A DNA stretch of 64,000 nucleotides, from assembly GCA_017312345.1 (NCBI GenBank), contig BLAA01000004.1, positions 186,001 to 250,000 on the forward strand, in the 5' to 3' direction. The notes beneath the pieces are model-generated. The model was given only the letters and a program-made list of their open reading frames with translations. It was not told the origin of the DNA and searched no databases. Origin of the DNA: Candidatus Denitrolinea symbiosum. GTDB taxonomy: Bacteria; Chloroflexota; Anaerolineae; Anaerolineales; Villigracilaceae. The position numbers and the translations under genes were made by a program. Below, piece by piece: positions 1-8,119 of the stretch (the stretch's first letter is position 1; each line of letters starts with the position of its first letter).

Positions 1-56
1 CGGCTGCATGGACTCGCCGCGCTGCGCGGGCGTGGCAGCGGTGGATTGATTTCGAA

Positions 57-959
57 CTAAAAATGTCTCTTCAACTCTGACGCGTACTTCGCGCCGACCG
101 CCTTCCTGTTCTCCTCCAGCCAGACCGAAAACTTTATTTTGCCCCGCGCGGGTTCTTTCGAGACGAGCAGGTTTGCCATCAAGCCGTCCACTTCTTCGGG
201 GGTGAGGATCACGTCGCTTACGAACAGACTTAAAAACTGCGCGGCGAGCAACGCCAGCCGCGGCGGGACGGAGATCAGCGGACGCCGCGCGCCGACGGTT
301 TCGCCGACCCGCTTCACCAACTCCTTGAACGTGTACGTCTCTGGTCCGACCGCGTCGACGATGTAATTTTCCCCGCTGTACACGCCCTCCACGAGCAGGT
401 CGGCCACATCTTCGACATGCACCGGCTGAATCCCATACGAGCCGTCGCCGGGGATGAGGAAGAACGGCATCCGCCGCAACAGGTAGGCGATGTTGTTGAC
501 GAGTACGTCCTCTCCGCCGCCAACCAGCACGGTGGGACGGACGATCGCGTACGCCAATCCCGAATCGGTCACCGCTTTCTCGTTCGCCGCCTTGCCCCAA
601 TAATACGGCAAATGCGAGTCGGCGGACGGATTCGCAATGCTGACGTGGACGATGCGCTTCACGCCCGCCGCTTTCGCCGCGTGGACCAGTTTCCGCGTGT
701 TCTCCACCGCGCGCGGCTGCGTGTTGGAGCCTTTGTCGAAGCGCACCCAATACGTGTTGACCAGGACGTCCGCGCCTTGCAGTGATTGGGTCATGCCCGC
801 TTCGTCGAAATCCAACGGGAAGGCTTTCACCTGTCCGTTAAATGGATCGGGGCGGTTTGGATGGTTGGTCAGCGTGACGACTTCCTCGCCGCGCGCGAGC
901 AATTTCATTGCAACGAACTTGCCCGTGTAACTGAACGCGCCAGTAATTGCGATTTTCAT
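57..959 (-). CDS. NAD(P)-binding SDR/epimerase-like protein
   Basis: This 300-residue protein opens with a Rossmann glycine motif (MKIAITGAFSYTGKFVA) and resembles the NmrA/atypical SDR group that includes the complex I NDUFA9-like proteins. Its exact substrate cannot be told. Later motifs fit the fold: VKRIVHVSIANPS, then a YYWGKAANEKAV stretch with a Tyr/Lys pair, and VRPTVLVGGG. The reading frame extends 16 codons upstream, but the ATG at 957-959 has an AAAGGAGC ribosome site a few bases ahead and begins exactly at the Rossmann strand, so I chose it. The gene lies 122 nt downstream of the GbsR-like regulator on the same strand and is probably its co-transcribed target. Family assignment is fairly safe; the function is not. 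Confidence 0.85.
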   Translation of the reverse strand: MKIAITGAFSYTGKFVAMKLLARGEEVVTLTNHPNRPDPFNGQVKAFPLDFDEAGMTQSLQGADVLVNTYWVRFDKGSNTQPRAVENTRKLVHAAKAAGVKRIVHVSIANPSADSHLPYYWGKAANEKAVTDSGLAYAIVRPTVLVGGGEDVLVNNIAYLLRRMPFFLIPGDGSYGIQPVHVEDVADLLVEGVYSGENYIVDAVGPETYTFKELVKRVGETVGARRPLISVPPRLALLAAQFLSLFVSDVILTPEEVDGLMANLLVSKEPARGKIKFSVWLEENRKAVGAKYASELKRHF

Positions 960-1081
960 TTTGCTCCTTTTTTCTACCATTGTCCTTGGGCTTTTACCGC
1001 CAGGCACGCGAAGAGCAAAACGGTTTTTTCTTCGCGGGCTTTGCGGTTTGTTTTTTTGGGGGGACCTGATTTCCTTCGCGC

Positions 1082-1606
1082 TTATTTCAACACGCCAAGA
1101 ATTTTTGTAACGTTGCCGATTCCCAGGCTTTCCAATTTGACGACCGCGCGGGCGAGGCTGTCAATCGCGTCGAAGAATCCCTGCAAGGCGCGCACGCGTT
1201 CGACGAGGAAGGCGCGCTCTTCGGGCTGGCTGGTCCCCGCCTCCAGCTTTGCCAGCGTCTCGCGGACGGATGAGATGGCGCGGTCGAACTCGTTGTTCTG
1301 GCGCTCCTTGAGAATGGAACGGATGGACTTGTAGAAATCCGTCTCGGCTTCGTAGTAGTCTTTTCTATCCGCCAGTTTGGACGAGCGGTGGACGAGTCCC
1401 AGCCGCGCCAGCGCGCGCACTTCCGTGCTGACCGCGCCCTTGGTGAGTCCCGTCTGCTCGACGATCTCGCTGAGGGAGAGCGGATTGGGCGAGAGATACA
1501 GCACGGCGAAGATGGCGCCCATGCCTTTGGGGAAACCCCAGAAGCGGCTGATGTGGCTGAGTCCCTCGATGAATTCCTGTTTGATTTGGGGTAGGGAGGC
1601 AGTCAT
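1082..1606 (-). CDS. GbsR/MarR-family transcriptional regulator
   Basis: This is a 174-residue winged-helix regulator. Residues about 25-85 carry the GbsR-like pattern: FWGFPKGMGAIFAVLYLS, then LSLSEIVEQTGLTKGAVSTE as the helix-turn-helix and a wing around HRSSKLADRKDYYEAE. The C-terminal half is helical and probably mediates dimerisation. GGAGAA sits about 6 nt before the ATG. A 38-bp perfect palindrome begins 8 nt upstream of the start codon, which strongly suggests autoregulation. The next gene downstream, the SDR-like protein, is the likely co-regulated target. The effector is unknown; GbsR relatives answer to choline or glycine betaine, but no osmolyte genes are nearby. Confidence 0.85.
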   Translation of the reverse strand: MTASLPQIKQEFIEGLSHISRFWGFPKGMGAIFAVLYLSPNPLSLSEIVEQTGLTKGAVSTEVRALARLGLVHRSSKLADRKDYYEAETDFYKSIRSILKERQNNEFDRAISSVRETLAKLEAGTSQPEERAFLVERVRALQGFFDAIDSLARAVVKLESLGIGNVTKILGVLK

Positions 1607-1614
1607 GGCTTCTC

Positions 1615-1652
1615 CATATACTACGTTTAGTAATTACTAAACGTAGTATATG
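1615..1652. promoter_or_regulatory. 38-bp perfect palindrome, probable operator
   Basis: The two 19-nt halves are exact reverse complements about the centre 1633/1634. The core is ACGTTTAGTAATTACTAAACGT. It is AT-rich in a GC-rich setting and lies immediately upstream of the GbsR/MarR-type gene, overlapping its expected promoter and leader. Binding by that regulator is an inference from position and symmetry. Confidence 0.7.
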
Positions 1653-1678
1653 TTAATTGCCCCGCGCTGTCAAGTCAT

Positions 1679-1713
1679 AAAAAGCGGCGGCCATTCACGA
1701 AATGACCGCCGCT
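1679..1713 (-). terminator. Rho-independent terminator
   Basis: Read on the minus strand, AGCGGCGG and CCGCCGCT pair around a short loop near TTCGTG and are followed by TTTTT. It lies 34 nt beyond the stop of the gene ending at 1748 and before the palindrome of the next unit, so it separates the two transcripts. Confidence 0.75.
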
Positions 1714-1747
1714 GGTTCTCGGCAAACGTCCGCAGAAACGGAGCGCG

Positions 1748-2308
1748 TCAGGGCGTCTCGATGGCCGCCAGCAGGTCCGCGCCGCGGAGTCCGCGCTCGC
1801 GGAGTTCTTTCCCCTCCGCGATGGAGACGCGCAGGATGCGCTGCTCGGTCCCGTTCCAGAAGGTGAATTCCACGAATCCCAATTGCCCGCCGGGGACGCG
1901 CGGCGGCGCGAAGTTGTCCGTCTCCGCCAGGATCCGCTCGACGATGCTCCCCAGCGTCTCGTTGTCGTACAGGTCGGCTGCCGCGCTGAGCACGTAGAAA
2001 TCCGTCTCCATCGCGGTGAAGACGGCGCTCCCGTCGGCGGACGCGCAATCTTCGCCGAAGGCGGTGGCGTGCGTTTCGGCTTCGGGCAGGATGGTCCGCA
2101 CGGCTTTCTGGAAATCCGCGTTGACGTCCGGGAGGTCCTTGTACGCCCAGACATAAGCGCATTGATTCTCGGAACTGGGCTGGGACAGATACGGGTCTTC
2201 GACGGTCGGCTCCGGCGCCGGGACGGGGGTCCCGCGCGCCCGGATAAACATGCCCGCTCCCGCCAGGACCAGGACGATCAATAGCGTGAGCGCGATCTTA
2301 TTTCTCAT
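1748..2308 (-). CDS. Membrane-anchored exported hypothetical protein
   Basis: I do not recognise a family for this 186-residue protein. Residues about 4-22 form an uncleaved-looking membrane anchor (IALTLLIVLVLAGAGMF) with positive residues on its inner side and no lipobox cysteine. A proline-rich spacer follows (TPVPAPEPTVEDP), then an outer soluble domain with two cysteines (ENQCAYVW and GEDCASADG) that could pair outside the cell. It is a single-gene unit: a -10-like TACAAT lies 6 nt before the ATG and a terminator follows the stop. Confidence 0.75.
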   Translation of the reverse strand: MRNKIALTLLIVLVLAGAGMFIRARGTPVPAPEPTVEDPYLSQPSSENQCAYVWAYKDLPDVNADFQKAVRTILPEAETHATAFGEDCASADGSAVFTAMETDFYVLSAAADLYDNETLGSIVERILAETDNFAPPRVPGGQLGFVEFTFWNGTEQRILRVSIAEGKELRERGLRGADLLAAIETP

Positions 2309-2314
2309 ATCCCT

Positions 2315-2320
2315 ATTGTA
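2315..2320 (-). promoter_or_regulatory. -10 box, probable leaderless start
   Basis: TACAAT on the minus strand is separated from the ATG of the gene at 1748-2308 by only AGGGAT. Transcription would start at or next to the A of the ATG. AGGGAT could alternatively serve as a ribosome site if transcription starts further upstream. No good -35 box is visible. Confidence 0.45.
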
Positions 2321-2400
2321 CCTTGACCGACGCGGGATTGATATTCAACTGTATTGTTTTTTCACTTGGCGGCGGAGGAATTTCAGGATATAAGAAGCGC

Positions 2401-2655
2401 ATGACTCTACTCAATGCTCCGCAGGATACCTGGTTGAAAGTGATCGCCCTGGAAGGCGGCCGCAATCTGCGCGCCCGCCTGACCCAGTATGGCTTGTTCG
2501 AAGGCGACAGCGTGCGCGTCGTGCGCGCGGCTCCCTTGCGCGGACCGTTGATGATCGAAGTGAACGGCCGCGAGATCGCCCTGGGACGCCGCGTCGCGGA
2601 TAAAATCGTCGTGGAGGCGAAGGATGCGACTGGCGCTGATCGGCCAACCCAATAG
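2401..2655 (+). CDS. feoA: FeoA-like ferrous iron transport accessory protein
   Basis: The 84-residue protein has the SH3-like FeoA pattern: a hydrophobic opening, then LEGGRNLRARLTQYGLFEGD, VRVVRAAPLRGPLMIEVNGR and EIALGRRVADKIVV. FeoA is a small cytoplasmic partner of the FeoB permease. The frame extends 26 codons upstream, but those residues do not look like FeoA, so I start at the ATG at 2401. Its last 32 nt overlap feoB, which implies translational coupling. No FeoC is evident. Confidence 0.9.
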   Translation: MTLLNAPQDTWLKVIALEGGRNLRARLTQYGLFEGDSVRVVRAAPLRGPLMIEVNGREIALGRRVADKIVVEAKDATGADRPTQ

Positions 2656-4336
2656 CGGGAAAAGCACGTTATTCAATTCGGTTGCAGGTTACAAAGCCGA
2701 GACGGGCAACTTCAGCGGCACCACGGTGACGTTCACCGAGAGCCGCGTCCGTGTGCTGGGACGGGTGGTGGACCTGGTGGACCTGCCCGGCTCCTACGCG
2801 CTGGACGGGCTGAATCCCGCCGAACGCGAGGCGCTGCGCTACCTCTCCTCGCGGGAGGTGGACGCCATCGTCAACGTGGCGGACGCCTCTCACCTGGCCC
2901 AGTCGCTGGAACTGACCCTCGAACTGCTGGCCCTGGGTCATCCCGTGGTGCTGGCCCTCAACATGATTGACGAAGCCATGCGGCTTGGCCTGCGGATTGA
3001 CGGGGCGGGACTGGCCCAGGAACTTGGGATTCCCGTCCTGCCGCTGGTAGCCAGCAAGGGGCGCGGCGTCAAGGAGGTGTTCGTCAAGGCGGTCGAGGCG
3101 GGGAGGAACGGGAACCTCGCCGCGCGTCCCAGGGTCGGGAAGAGCGACCCGGCTGAACGTCACGCGCGAGCGCTGGAACTGTCGGCGCGCTTCGTGACGC
3201 GCGGCGAGAAACGCGTCACCTGGCGCGACCGTCTGGACGATGTCCTGCTCCATCCCGTGTGGGGATACGCGATCCTGATTCTGACGCTGCTCGGTTTTTT
3301 TGAAGTCGTTTACGGGTTGGGGAAGCTGATCGAGCCGCCCGTGCTGGCGTTGTTCGACCTGGCGACGCAGTTCGTCCTGCGCCCGTTCGGCGCGGAGACT
3401 CTCCTGTCCGAGATCGTGCTGGGGGTGATGCAGGGAATCGCCGCGGGCGTCGCCATCGTCCTGCCTTATTTGCTGCCGTTTCTGTTCGGGCTTGGCGTGC
3501 TGGAAGATATCGGCTACCTGCCGCGCGTCGCGTTCTTGATGGACGCTTTCATGCACCGCATCGGGCTGCACGGAAAAGCCATCGTGCCTTTCATTCTTGG
3601 ATACGGATGCAACGTCCCGGCGGTCATGTCCACGCGCTCGCTGGAGGAGCCGCGCGACCGCTACCTGGCCGCGGCTCTCGCGACCCTCGTCCCGTGCGCG
3701 GCGCGGCTGGCGGTGGTGTTCGGACTCGTCGCCTTTTATCTCGGGCCCATCGCCGCGTTCCTGCTCTACTTTTTCAATCTGCTCGTCATCGCCCTGACCG
3801 GGCGCGTCCTGTCGAATCTCATGCCCGAGGATACGCCCGGGCTGATCCTCGAAATGCCGCCGTATCGCGTCCCCACCCTGCGGAACGTCGTCAACAAAGC
3901 CTGGTTCCGCGTGCGCGAATTTGTGGTCGAGGCCTGGCCGATCCTGATCGCGGGGAGCGCGGCGCTGGCGATATTGAATTATTTCGATTTTGCCTACGTG
4001 TTCAACTGGATCGTCCGCCCGTTCACCTGGGCGCTGGGACTGCCGTCTGCGACGGGCGTGCCGCTCATCTTCGGCATCCTGCGCAAGGAACTCTCCCTCA
4101 TCATGCTGGGACAGGCGCTCGGCGCCACCGACTTTTCCTCCGTGCTGACCCCCACGCAGATGACGGTCTTCGCCTCGTTCGTCATGTTCTATCTGCCCTG
4201 CCTCGCCACGCTGTCCGTGCTGAAGCGCGAACTTGGGACACGCGCCATGCTGGTCATCTCCGCGTTGACGGTCGTCGTGGCGCTGTTTGCCGCCCTGTTC
4301 GTGAGGGGCGCGGCGACGCTGCTCCTGGGGCCGTGA
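2624..4336 (+). CDS. feoB: Ferrous iron transport protein B (FeoB)
   Basis: FeoB is a membrane Fe(II) permease with an N-terminal G domain. G motifs are clear: GQPNSGKST at about residues 7-15, GNFSGTT, DLPGSYAL, NMIDEA and VASKGRG. The membrane part carries the Gate landmarks GYGCNVPAVMSTRS and FYLPCLATLSVLKRE. At 570 residues it is shorter than the roughly 700-800 of many FeoB proteins. The missing length lies mainly in the helical linker between the G domain and the first membrane segment, and both Gate regions are present, so I read it as a compact full-length form. GTGGAGG precedes the ATG, which lies inside the feoA reading frame. It converges with the next gene, 3 nt away. Confidence 0.93.
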   Translation: MRLALIGQPNSGKSTLFNSVAGYKAETGNFSGTTVTFTESRVRVLGRVVDLVDLPGSYALDGLNPAEREALRYLSSREVDAIVNVADASHLAQSLELTLELLALGHPVVLALNMIDEAMRLGLRIDGAGLAQELGIPVLPLVASKGRGVKEVFVKAVEAGRNGNLAARPRVGKSDPAERHARALELSARFVTRGEKRVTWRDRLDDVLLHPVWGYAILILTLLGFFEVVYGLGKLIEPPVLALFDLATQFVLRPFGAETLLSEIVLGVMQGIAAGVAIVLPYLLPFLFGLGVLEDIGYLPRVAFLMDAFMHRIGLHGKAIVPFILGYGCNVPAVMSTRSLEEPRDRYLAAALATLVPCAARLAVVFGLVAFYLGPIAAFLLYFFNLLVIALTGRVLSNLMPEDTPGLILEMPPYRVPTLRNVVNKAWFRVREFVVEAWPILIAGSAALAILNYFDFAYVFNWIVRPFTWALGLPSATGVPLIFGILRKELSLIMLGQALGATDFSSVLTPTQMTVFASFVMFYLPCLATLSVLKRELGTRAMLVISALTVVVALFAALFVRGAATLLLGP

Positions 4337-4339
4337 ACG

Positions 4340-4552
4340 TCACAACGCCCAGGCCAGCATCAATCCCAGAATCGCGATGACCAGCCCGACGTGCAGGAGG
4401 AGATTGCTTTGCGTCAGCCAGTTCGGGAAAAGGACGAATTGCAGGATCAGGTTCACGATGATGAGAGACAGGCCGATCAGGGGCAGAAGTCCCTTGCGAT
4501 GGGCGAAGTAATCGGAAAGCCTGTCAATCGCTTTGGATAGCCAGCCGCTCAT
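4340..4552 (-). CDS. Small two-helix membrane protein
   Basis: This 70-residue protein has a short amphipathic start (MSGWLSKAIDRLSDYFAHRK) and two membrane helices, about residues 22-42 and 50-69. I cannot assign a family. Its ATG overlaps the hflX stop codon as ATGA, so it is the last gene of the histidine kinase-hflX unit and is probably translationally coupled to hflX. Confidence 0.65.
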   Translation of the reverse strand: MSGWLSKAIDRLSDYFAHRKGLLPLIGLSLIIVNLILQFVLFPNWLTQSNLLLHVGLVIAILGLMLAWAL

Positions 4553-5904
4553 TCTGCCTCCTCAGGCCCCGCCTGTGCCGGGGCCTTTTTCGTCGTCCAC
4601 AATTTGAATTGCGCCGCCAGCCGCCCGGGGATCCGTCCCTGCATCAACACGCCGCCGCGCTCGTGTTCGACGCGCTCCACCTGTCCCATCTCGTGGAAGA
4701 GCGAGATCAACGCGCCCTGTTGGTACGGCAGCTTCACTTCGACGGGGACGAAAGACTCGTACAACTCCTCGTGGACGAGCGCCAGCATCTCCTGGATGCC
4801 GGTCCCTTTCAGCGCCGAAACCGCCGCCGACTTGGGGACCTGTCTCATCGTCTCTTGCGCGGACTGGGGGCGGTGGAGGCGGTCTATTTTGTTCAACACG
4901 CTGACGGCGGGGATGTGTCCCGCGCCGATCTCGTCCAGCGTCATCTGCACCGACTCGTACTGGTTCAGCGCGTTGGGATGCGAGATGTCCACCACGTGCA
5001 GGAGCAGGTCTGCTTCGGCGATCTCCTCGAGCGTGGCGTGGAAGGCGGCCACGAGAGTCGTCGGGAGTTTTTGGATGAAGCCGACGGTGTCGGTGAAGAG
5101 GGCGTTGGTCCCGCCAGGGAGTTCCACGCGGCGCGTCGTCGGGTCGAGGGTGGCGAACAACTGGTCGGCCACGTAGACGTCGGAGCGGGAGAGTCGATTC
5201 AGCAGCGTGGATTTGCCCGCGTTGGTGTATCCGACCAGCGCCACGGTCGGGATGCGCGAGCGTTTGCGCTGGGCGCGGTAACGTGAGCGGTGCGCCTCCA
5301 CTTTGTCGAGTTCTTCTTTTAAACGCGCGATGCGCTTGCGGATGGCGCGGCGGTCCACTTCGAGCTGGGTCTCGCCCGGGCCGCGCAAGCCGACGCCGCC
5401 GGAAGAGCCCGTCCGGCCGCCTCCGCCGCCCGCCTGCCGCGCCAGGTGCGTCCACTGACGAGTCAGGCGCGGCAGATAGTATTCGTACTGCGCCAGTTCC
5501 ACTTGCAACATGCCCTCTTTGGTGCGCGCGTGCTGGGCGAAGATGTCGAGGATGAGTCCGGTGCGGTCCATCACGCGGACTTTTTCGCCGAGGACTTTTT
5601 CGAGTTCGCGCTGGTGACGCGGGTTGAGTTCCTCGTCGAAGACGACGACCTGCGCCAGCGTCTCCTCCACGAGGGCTTTGAGTTCGTCCACTTTGCCCGC
5701 GCCGATGTAAGTCTCTACGTTGGGGCGGTCCATTTTCTGGGTGAGTTCGCCCGTCACGTCCAGCCCGGCGGTGTCGGCCAGCAGGGCGAGTTCGGCGAGG
5801 GAATCGTTCAGGGCCAGGATGGTCTTCTGGCCTTTGAGTTCCACGCCGACGAGAAAGGCGCGTTCACGCGGCGGCAGGGTCGGTTCTGGTTTCTTTTTCG
5901 ACAT
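4549..5904 (-). CDS. hflX: GTPase HflX
   Basis: HflX is a ribosome-associated GTPase that splits or rescues stalled ribosomes. At 451 residues this is full length. The N-terminal domain has DRPNVETYIGAGKVDEL and FDEELNPRHQRELE. A glycine-rich hinge (GGGGRTGSSGGVGLRGPGE) leads to ETQLEVDRRAIRKRI and the G domain: GYTNAGKSTLLNRL, a switch threonine in FATLDPTTRR, DTVGFIQKLP and NKID. The start overlaps the upstream histidine kinase gene by 41 nt, and the stop overlaps the small membrane protein gene. Confidence 0.95.
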   Translation of the reverse strand: MSKKKPEPTLPPRERAFLVGVELKGQKTILALNDSLAELALLADTAGLDVTGELTQKMDRPNVETYIGAGKVDELKALVEETLAQVVVFDEELNPRHQRELEKVLGEKVRVMDRTGLILDIFAQHARTKEGMLQVELAQYEYYLPRLTRQWTHLARQAGGGGGRTGSSGGVGLRGPGETQLEVDRRAIRKRIARLKEELDKVEAHRSRYRAQRKRSRIPTVALVGYTNAGKSTLLNRLSRSDVYVADQLFATLDPTTRRVELPGGTNALFTDTVGFIQKLPTTLVAAFHATLEEIAEADLLLHVVDISHPNALNQYESVQMTLDEIGAGHIPAVSVLNKIDRLHRPQSAQETMRQVPKSAAVSALKGTGIQEMLALVHEELYESFVPVEVKLPYQQGALISLFHEMGQVERVEHERGGVLMQGRIPGRLAAQFKLWTTKKAPAQAGPEEAE

Positions 5905-7144
5905 GGTTTTCTTCTTTGAACGCGGTCAGGTCTCCGAATAATTTCTCCAGACGCGGGTCGGTGGGTTTGGCGCGCATGGGCAGAAGCACATGGAAGGTGG
6001 AGCCGGGACATTTGCTTTCGTCGTATCCCTCGGACTCGACCCAGATCGTCCCGCCATGCGCTTCGACGATGCCGCGCGTGATGGACAGTCCCAGGCCGGG
6101 ACCGCCGCCTTTGAACTTGATCTTGCTGCTCGAATGCAGCTCGGCGCGGCCCAGTTTGCCGAATTTTTCGAAGATGAGTGCCTGGTCTTCCGGGGATATG
6201 CCGATGCCGGTATCGGCGACGGTCACTTCCACGAAGCCGGGCAGGGTGCGCCCGTTTACGACGACTGAGCCTCCGTCGGGGGTGTACTTGATGGCGTTGG
6301 TCAGCAGGTTGAGAAAGGCCTGGTAGAGGCGTTCGGGGTCCACGTATAACCATGCCTGGCTGCCGGGAAACCTGCGTATTTCCAGTTCGATGTTTCGTTC
6401 TTTCAGCGTCTCTTCAAGATTCTTGTGGAGCAGGTCCAGGATGTGGCTGAGCCACAGCGGCTGAGAGTTGAGCGAGAGCATGTTGTTGTCTATGAGCGAC
6501 ACGTCGATCATGTCGTCCACGATCTGGCGCAGACGCTGCACGCCGGTCCGAACGCCCTGGAGGAAGAGGTCCATGCTGCCTTGCTGGCCCGGGCTGGCGC
6601 TGGCGTCGCTCATCATGGACGTGTAGCCTTCGATCAGGGTCAGGGGCGTTTTAAGTTCGTGCGCGGCCACCGAGATGAAGTTGGACTTGCTGCGGTCCAG
6701 CCGTTCCAGTTTTTGCTGGACGCTGGCGATTTCATTGGTGAAATAGGAGACGCGGCTCTCCATTTCGAGACGGGCGGCCTTGTCCAGCGCGTAGATGAAG
6801 GCGGGCTGGATGCTGGCGATGAGCTCGAGCGCTTCGCCCTTGCCGAGCGCGTCGCGCGCCGTCTCGCTGGCGAGTTGGAAGAGGAAGGCGATGAGGGCCG
6901 AGGCGTTTTTCTGTCCCTCGGCGATGTCCGTTTGGGTGTAGGCGTTGACCCAGTCGTGGATGACGGCGTCCAGCCAGCCCGTATCGCCGGTGGACAAGAC
7001 CTGCTCGAACAGGTCGTTGAAGCGTTCCACCTGCCCTTCGAAATCCGCGCGCAGGTCTGCGCCGCGCGCCAGTTCCTGCAAAGCGCGGCGGAGGATTTTC
7101 TTGCGGATCTTTGCGAAGTTGGCCTGAAGGTTGGCGGGGCTCAT
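5864..7144 (-). CDS. Soluble sensor histidine kinase
   Basis: This 426-residue kinase has no obvious membrane segment. Residues about 1-150 are helical, from an unrecognised sensor region ending in a coiled coil (YFTNEIASVQQKLERLDRSK). The HisKA box is FISVAAHELKTPLTLIEGY. The ATPase domain has LNLLTNAIKYTP (N box), ADTGIGISPEDQ (G1) and KGGGPGLGLSITRGIVEAHG (G2). No response regulator is adjacent; hflX follows with a 41-nt overlap. A weak -10-like TAAACT lies 6 nt before the ATG. Its partner could be one of the regulators elsewhere in the window, but nothing shows this. Confidence 0.9.
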   Translation of the reverse strand: MSPANLQANFAKIRKKILRRALQELARGADLRADFEGQVERFNDLFEQVLSTGDTGWLDAVIHDWVNAYTQTDIAEGQKNASALIAFLFQLASETARDALGKGEALELIASIQPAFIYALDKAARLEMESRVSYFTNEIASVQQKLERLDRSKSNFISVAAHELKTPLTLIEGYTSMMSDASASPGQQGSMDLFLQGVRTGVQRLRQIVDDMIDVSLIDNNMLSLNSQPLWLSHILDLLHKNLEETLKERNIELEIRRFPGSQAWLYVDPERLYQAFLNLLTNAIKYTPDGGSVVVNGRTLPGFVEVTVADTGIGISPEDQALIFEKFGKLGRAELHSSSKIKFKGGGPGLGLSITRGIVEAHGGTIWVESEGYDESKCPGSTFHVLLPMRAKPTDPRLEKLFGDLTAFKEENHVEKETRTDPAAA

Positions 7145-7216
7145 GGCTATAGTTTATCCCGGTTGGACGGTTTTCAGGCTTTCAGAAGGATTACGGAATC
7201 GCAAAGCGGGGCTGTC

Positions 7217-8119
7217 TCACCGGCCCTGCTGACCGATCCAGTACAACAGGGTGGAACCCACGATGCGGAGGCTTTCCGGGGAGACCTTGTCGGCTGTATC
7301 GTGAGAGGTGTGCCAGTAGTGGTAGTCTATATCAATGATGTCCACCGCGGGGATGCCGGCGCGGAGGAAGGGGACGTGATCGTCGGTGATGGTGTATTTC
7401 TGGATGGGCAGGAAATAATTTTCGAAGCCCAGCGTTTTCGCGGCGTCCCAGATCTCGGCAATGAGACGCGGGCTGGACTGTTTTTCCTGCAGGATGTTGA
7501 GGTTGGGGTCGCCGACCATGTCCACGATTATCACCGCGCGCGGTTTGAGGGCGAATTCGTTCACGAAGGCGCTGGCGCCCAGCGACCATTCGTCCCAGCC
7601 GGGGATACCGCCCTGGTCCTCCGCGTCGAAGAAGACCAGCCAGACGGGGACCGAGTTGACCGGCAGGACGCGTCCCAGTTCGAGCAGGACGGCCGCGCCG
7701 GACGCGCCGTCGTTCGCGCCCGGCACGGGGTCGCGCGTTTTCTTCGGGTCGGGGTCCTTGTCCGCCATCAGGCGGCTGTCGTAGTGCGCGCCCAGGATGA
7801 TCTTTGGCGGCACGTCGGAGCGGCGGGCGATGACGTTTTTGATGATCTTCCCGTTCACTTTGGCGATCTGGACGTCCACCTGCCAGTTGGCTTTTTGCAG
7901 CTCGCTGCGGAAGTAGGCGATGACCAACTCGTGGGCCTCGCTGCCGGGCGTGCGCGGACCGAGCGAGGTCTGGTAGACCACGTCCTGGTAGGCGCGCGCC
8001 GCGTCGAAGGATTGGGGACGCACGCGATGGGCGCGGTAATATCTCCAGGCGTAGAATCCGCCCGCGAGCAGGGCGAGCAGGCCGAGGGTCAGGATGAGGA
8101 GGCGTTTAAGGATGGTCAA
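7217..8119 (-). CDS. M28-family metallopeptidase, membrane-anchored
   Basis: The 300-residue protein starts with a signal anchor ([19 protein letters not shown]) and continues with a di-zinc peptidase fold like M28 aminopeptidases and glutaminyl cyclases. Candidate metal ligands are the His/Asp in ILGAHYDSR, the Asp in [15 protein letters not shown], the Glu in FFDAEDQGG and the His in [12 protein letters not shown] peptidase or cyclase acting outside the membrane is likely; the substrate is unknown. Its first 14 nt overlap the end of trmFO, so the two are probably co-transcribed. Confidence 0.88.
   Translation of the reverse strand: MTILKRLLILTLGLLALLAGGFYAWRYYRAHRVRPQSFDAARAYQDVVYQTSLGPRTPGSEAHELVIAYFRSELQKANWQVDVQIAKVNGKIIKNVIARRSDVPPKIILGAHYDSRLMADKDPDPKKTRDPVPGANDGASGAAVLLELGRVLPVNSVPVWLVFFDAEDQGGIPGWDEWSLGASAFVNEFALKPRAVIIVDMVGDPNLNILQEKQSSPRLIAEIWDAAKTLGFENYFLPIQKYTITDDHVPFLRAGIPAVDIIDIDYHYWHTSHDTADKVSPESLRIVGSTLLYWIGQQGR

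Noticed and set aside
1007..1036. CGCGAAGA/TCTTCGCG inverted repeat as a terminator of the regulator gene
   Set aside because: The loop is long (14 nt), no T tract follows directly, and a similar repeat lies at 51221-51251, so it is more likely a dispersed repeat.
2309..2400. A riboswitch or Fur box before feoA
   Set aside because: No Fur-like palindrome or metal riboswitch structure could be recognised in the 92-nt gap.
2624..4336. FeoB looked truncated at 570 residues
   Set aside because: All G motifs and both Gate regions are present and the C terminus ends after a normal helix; only the linker region is short.
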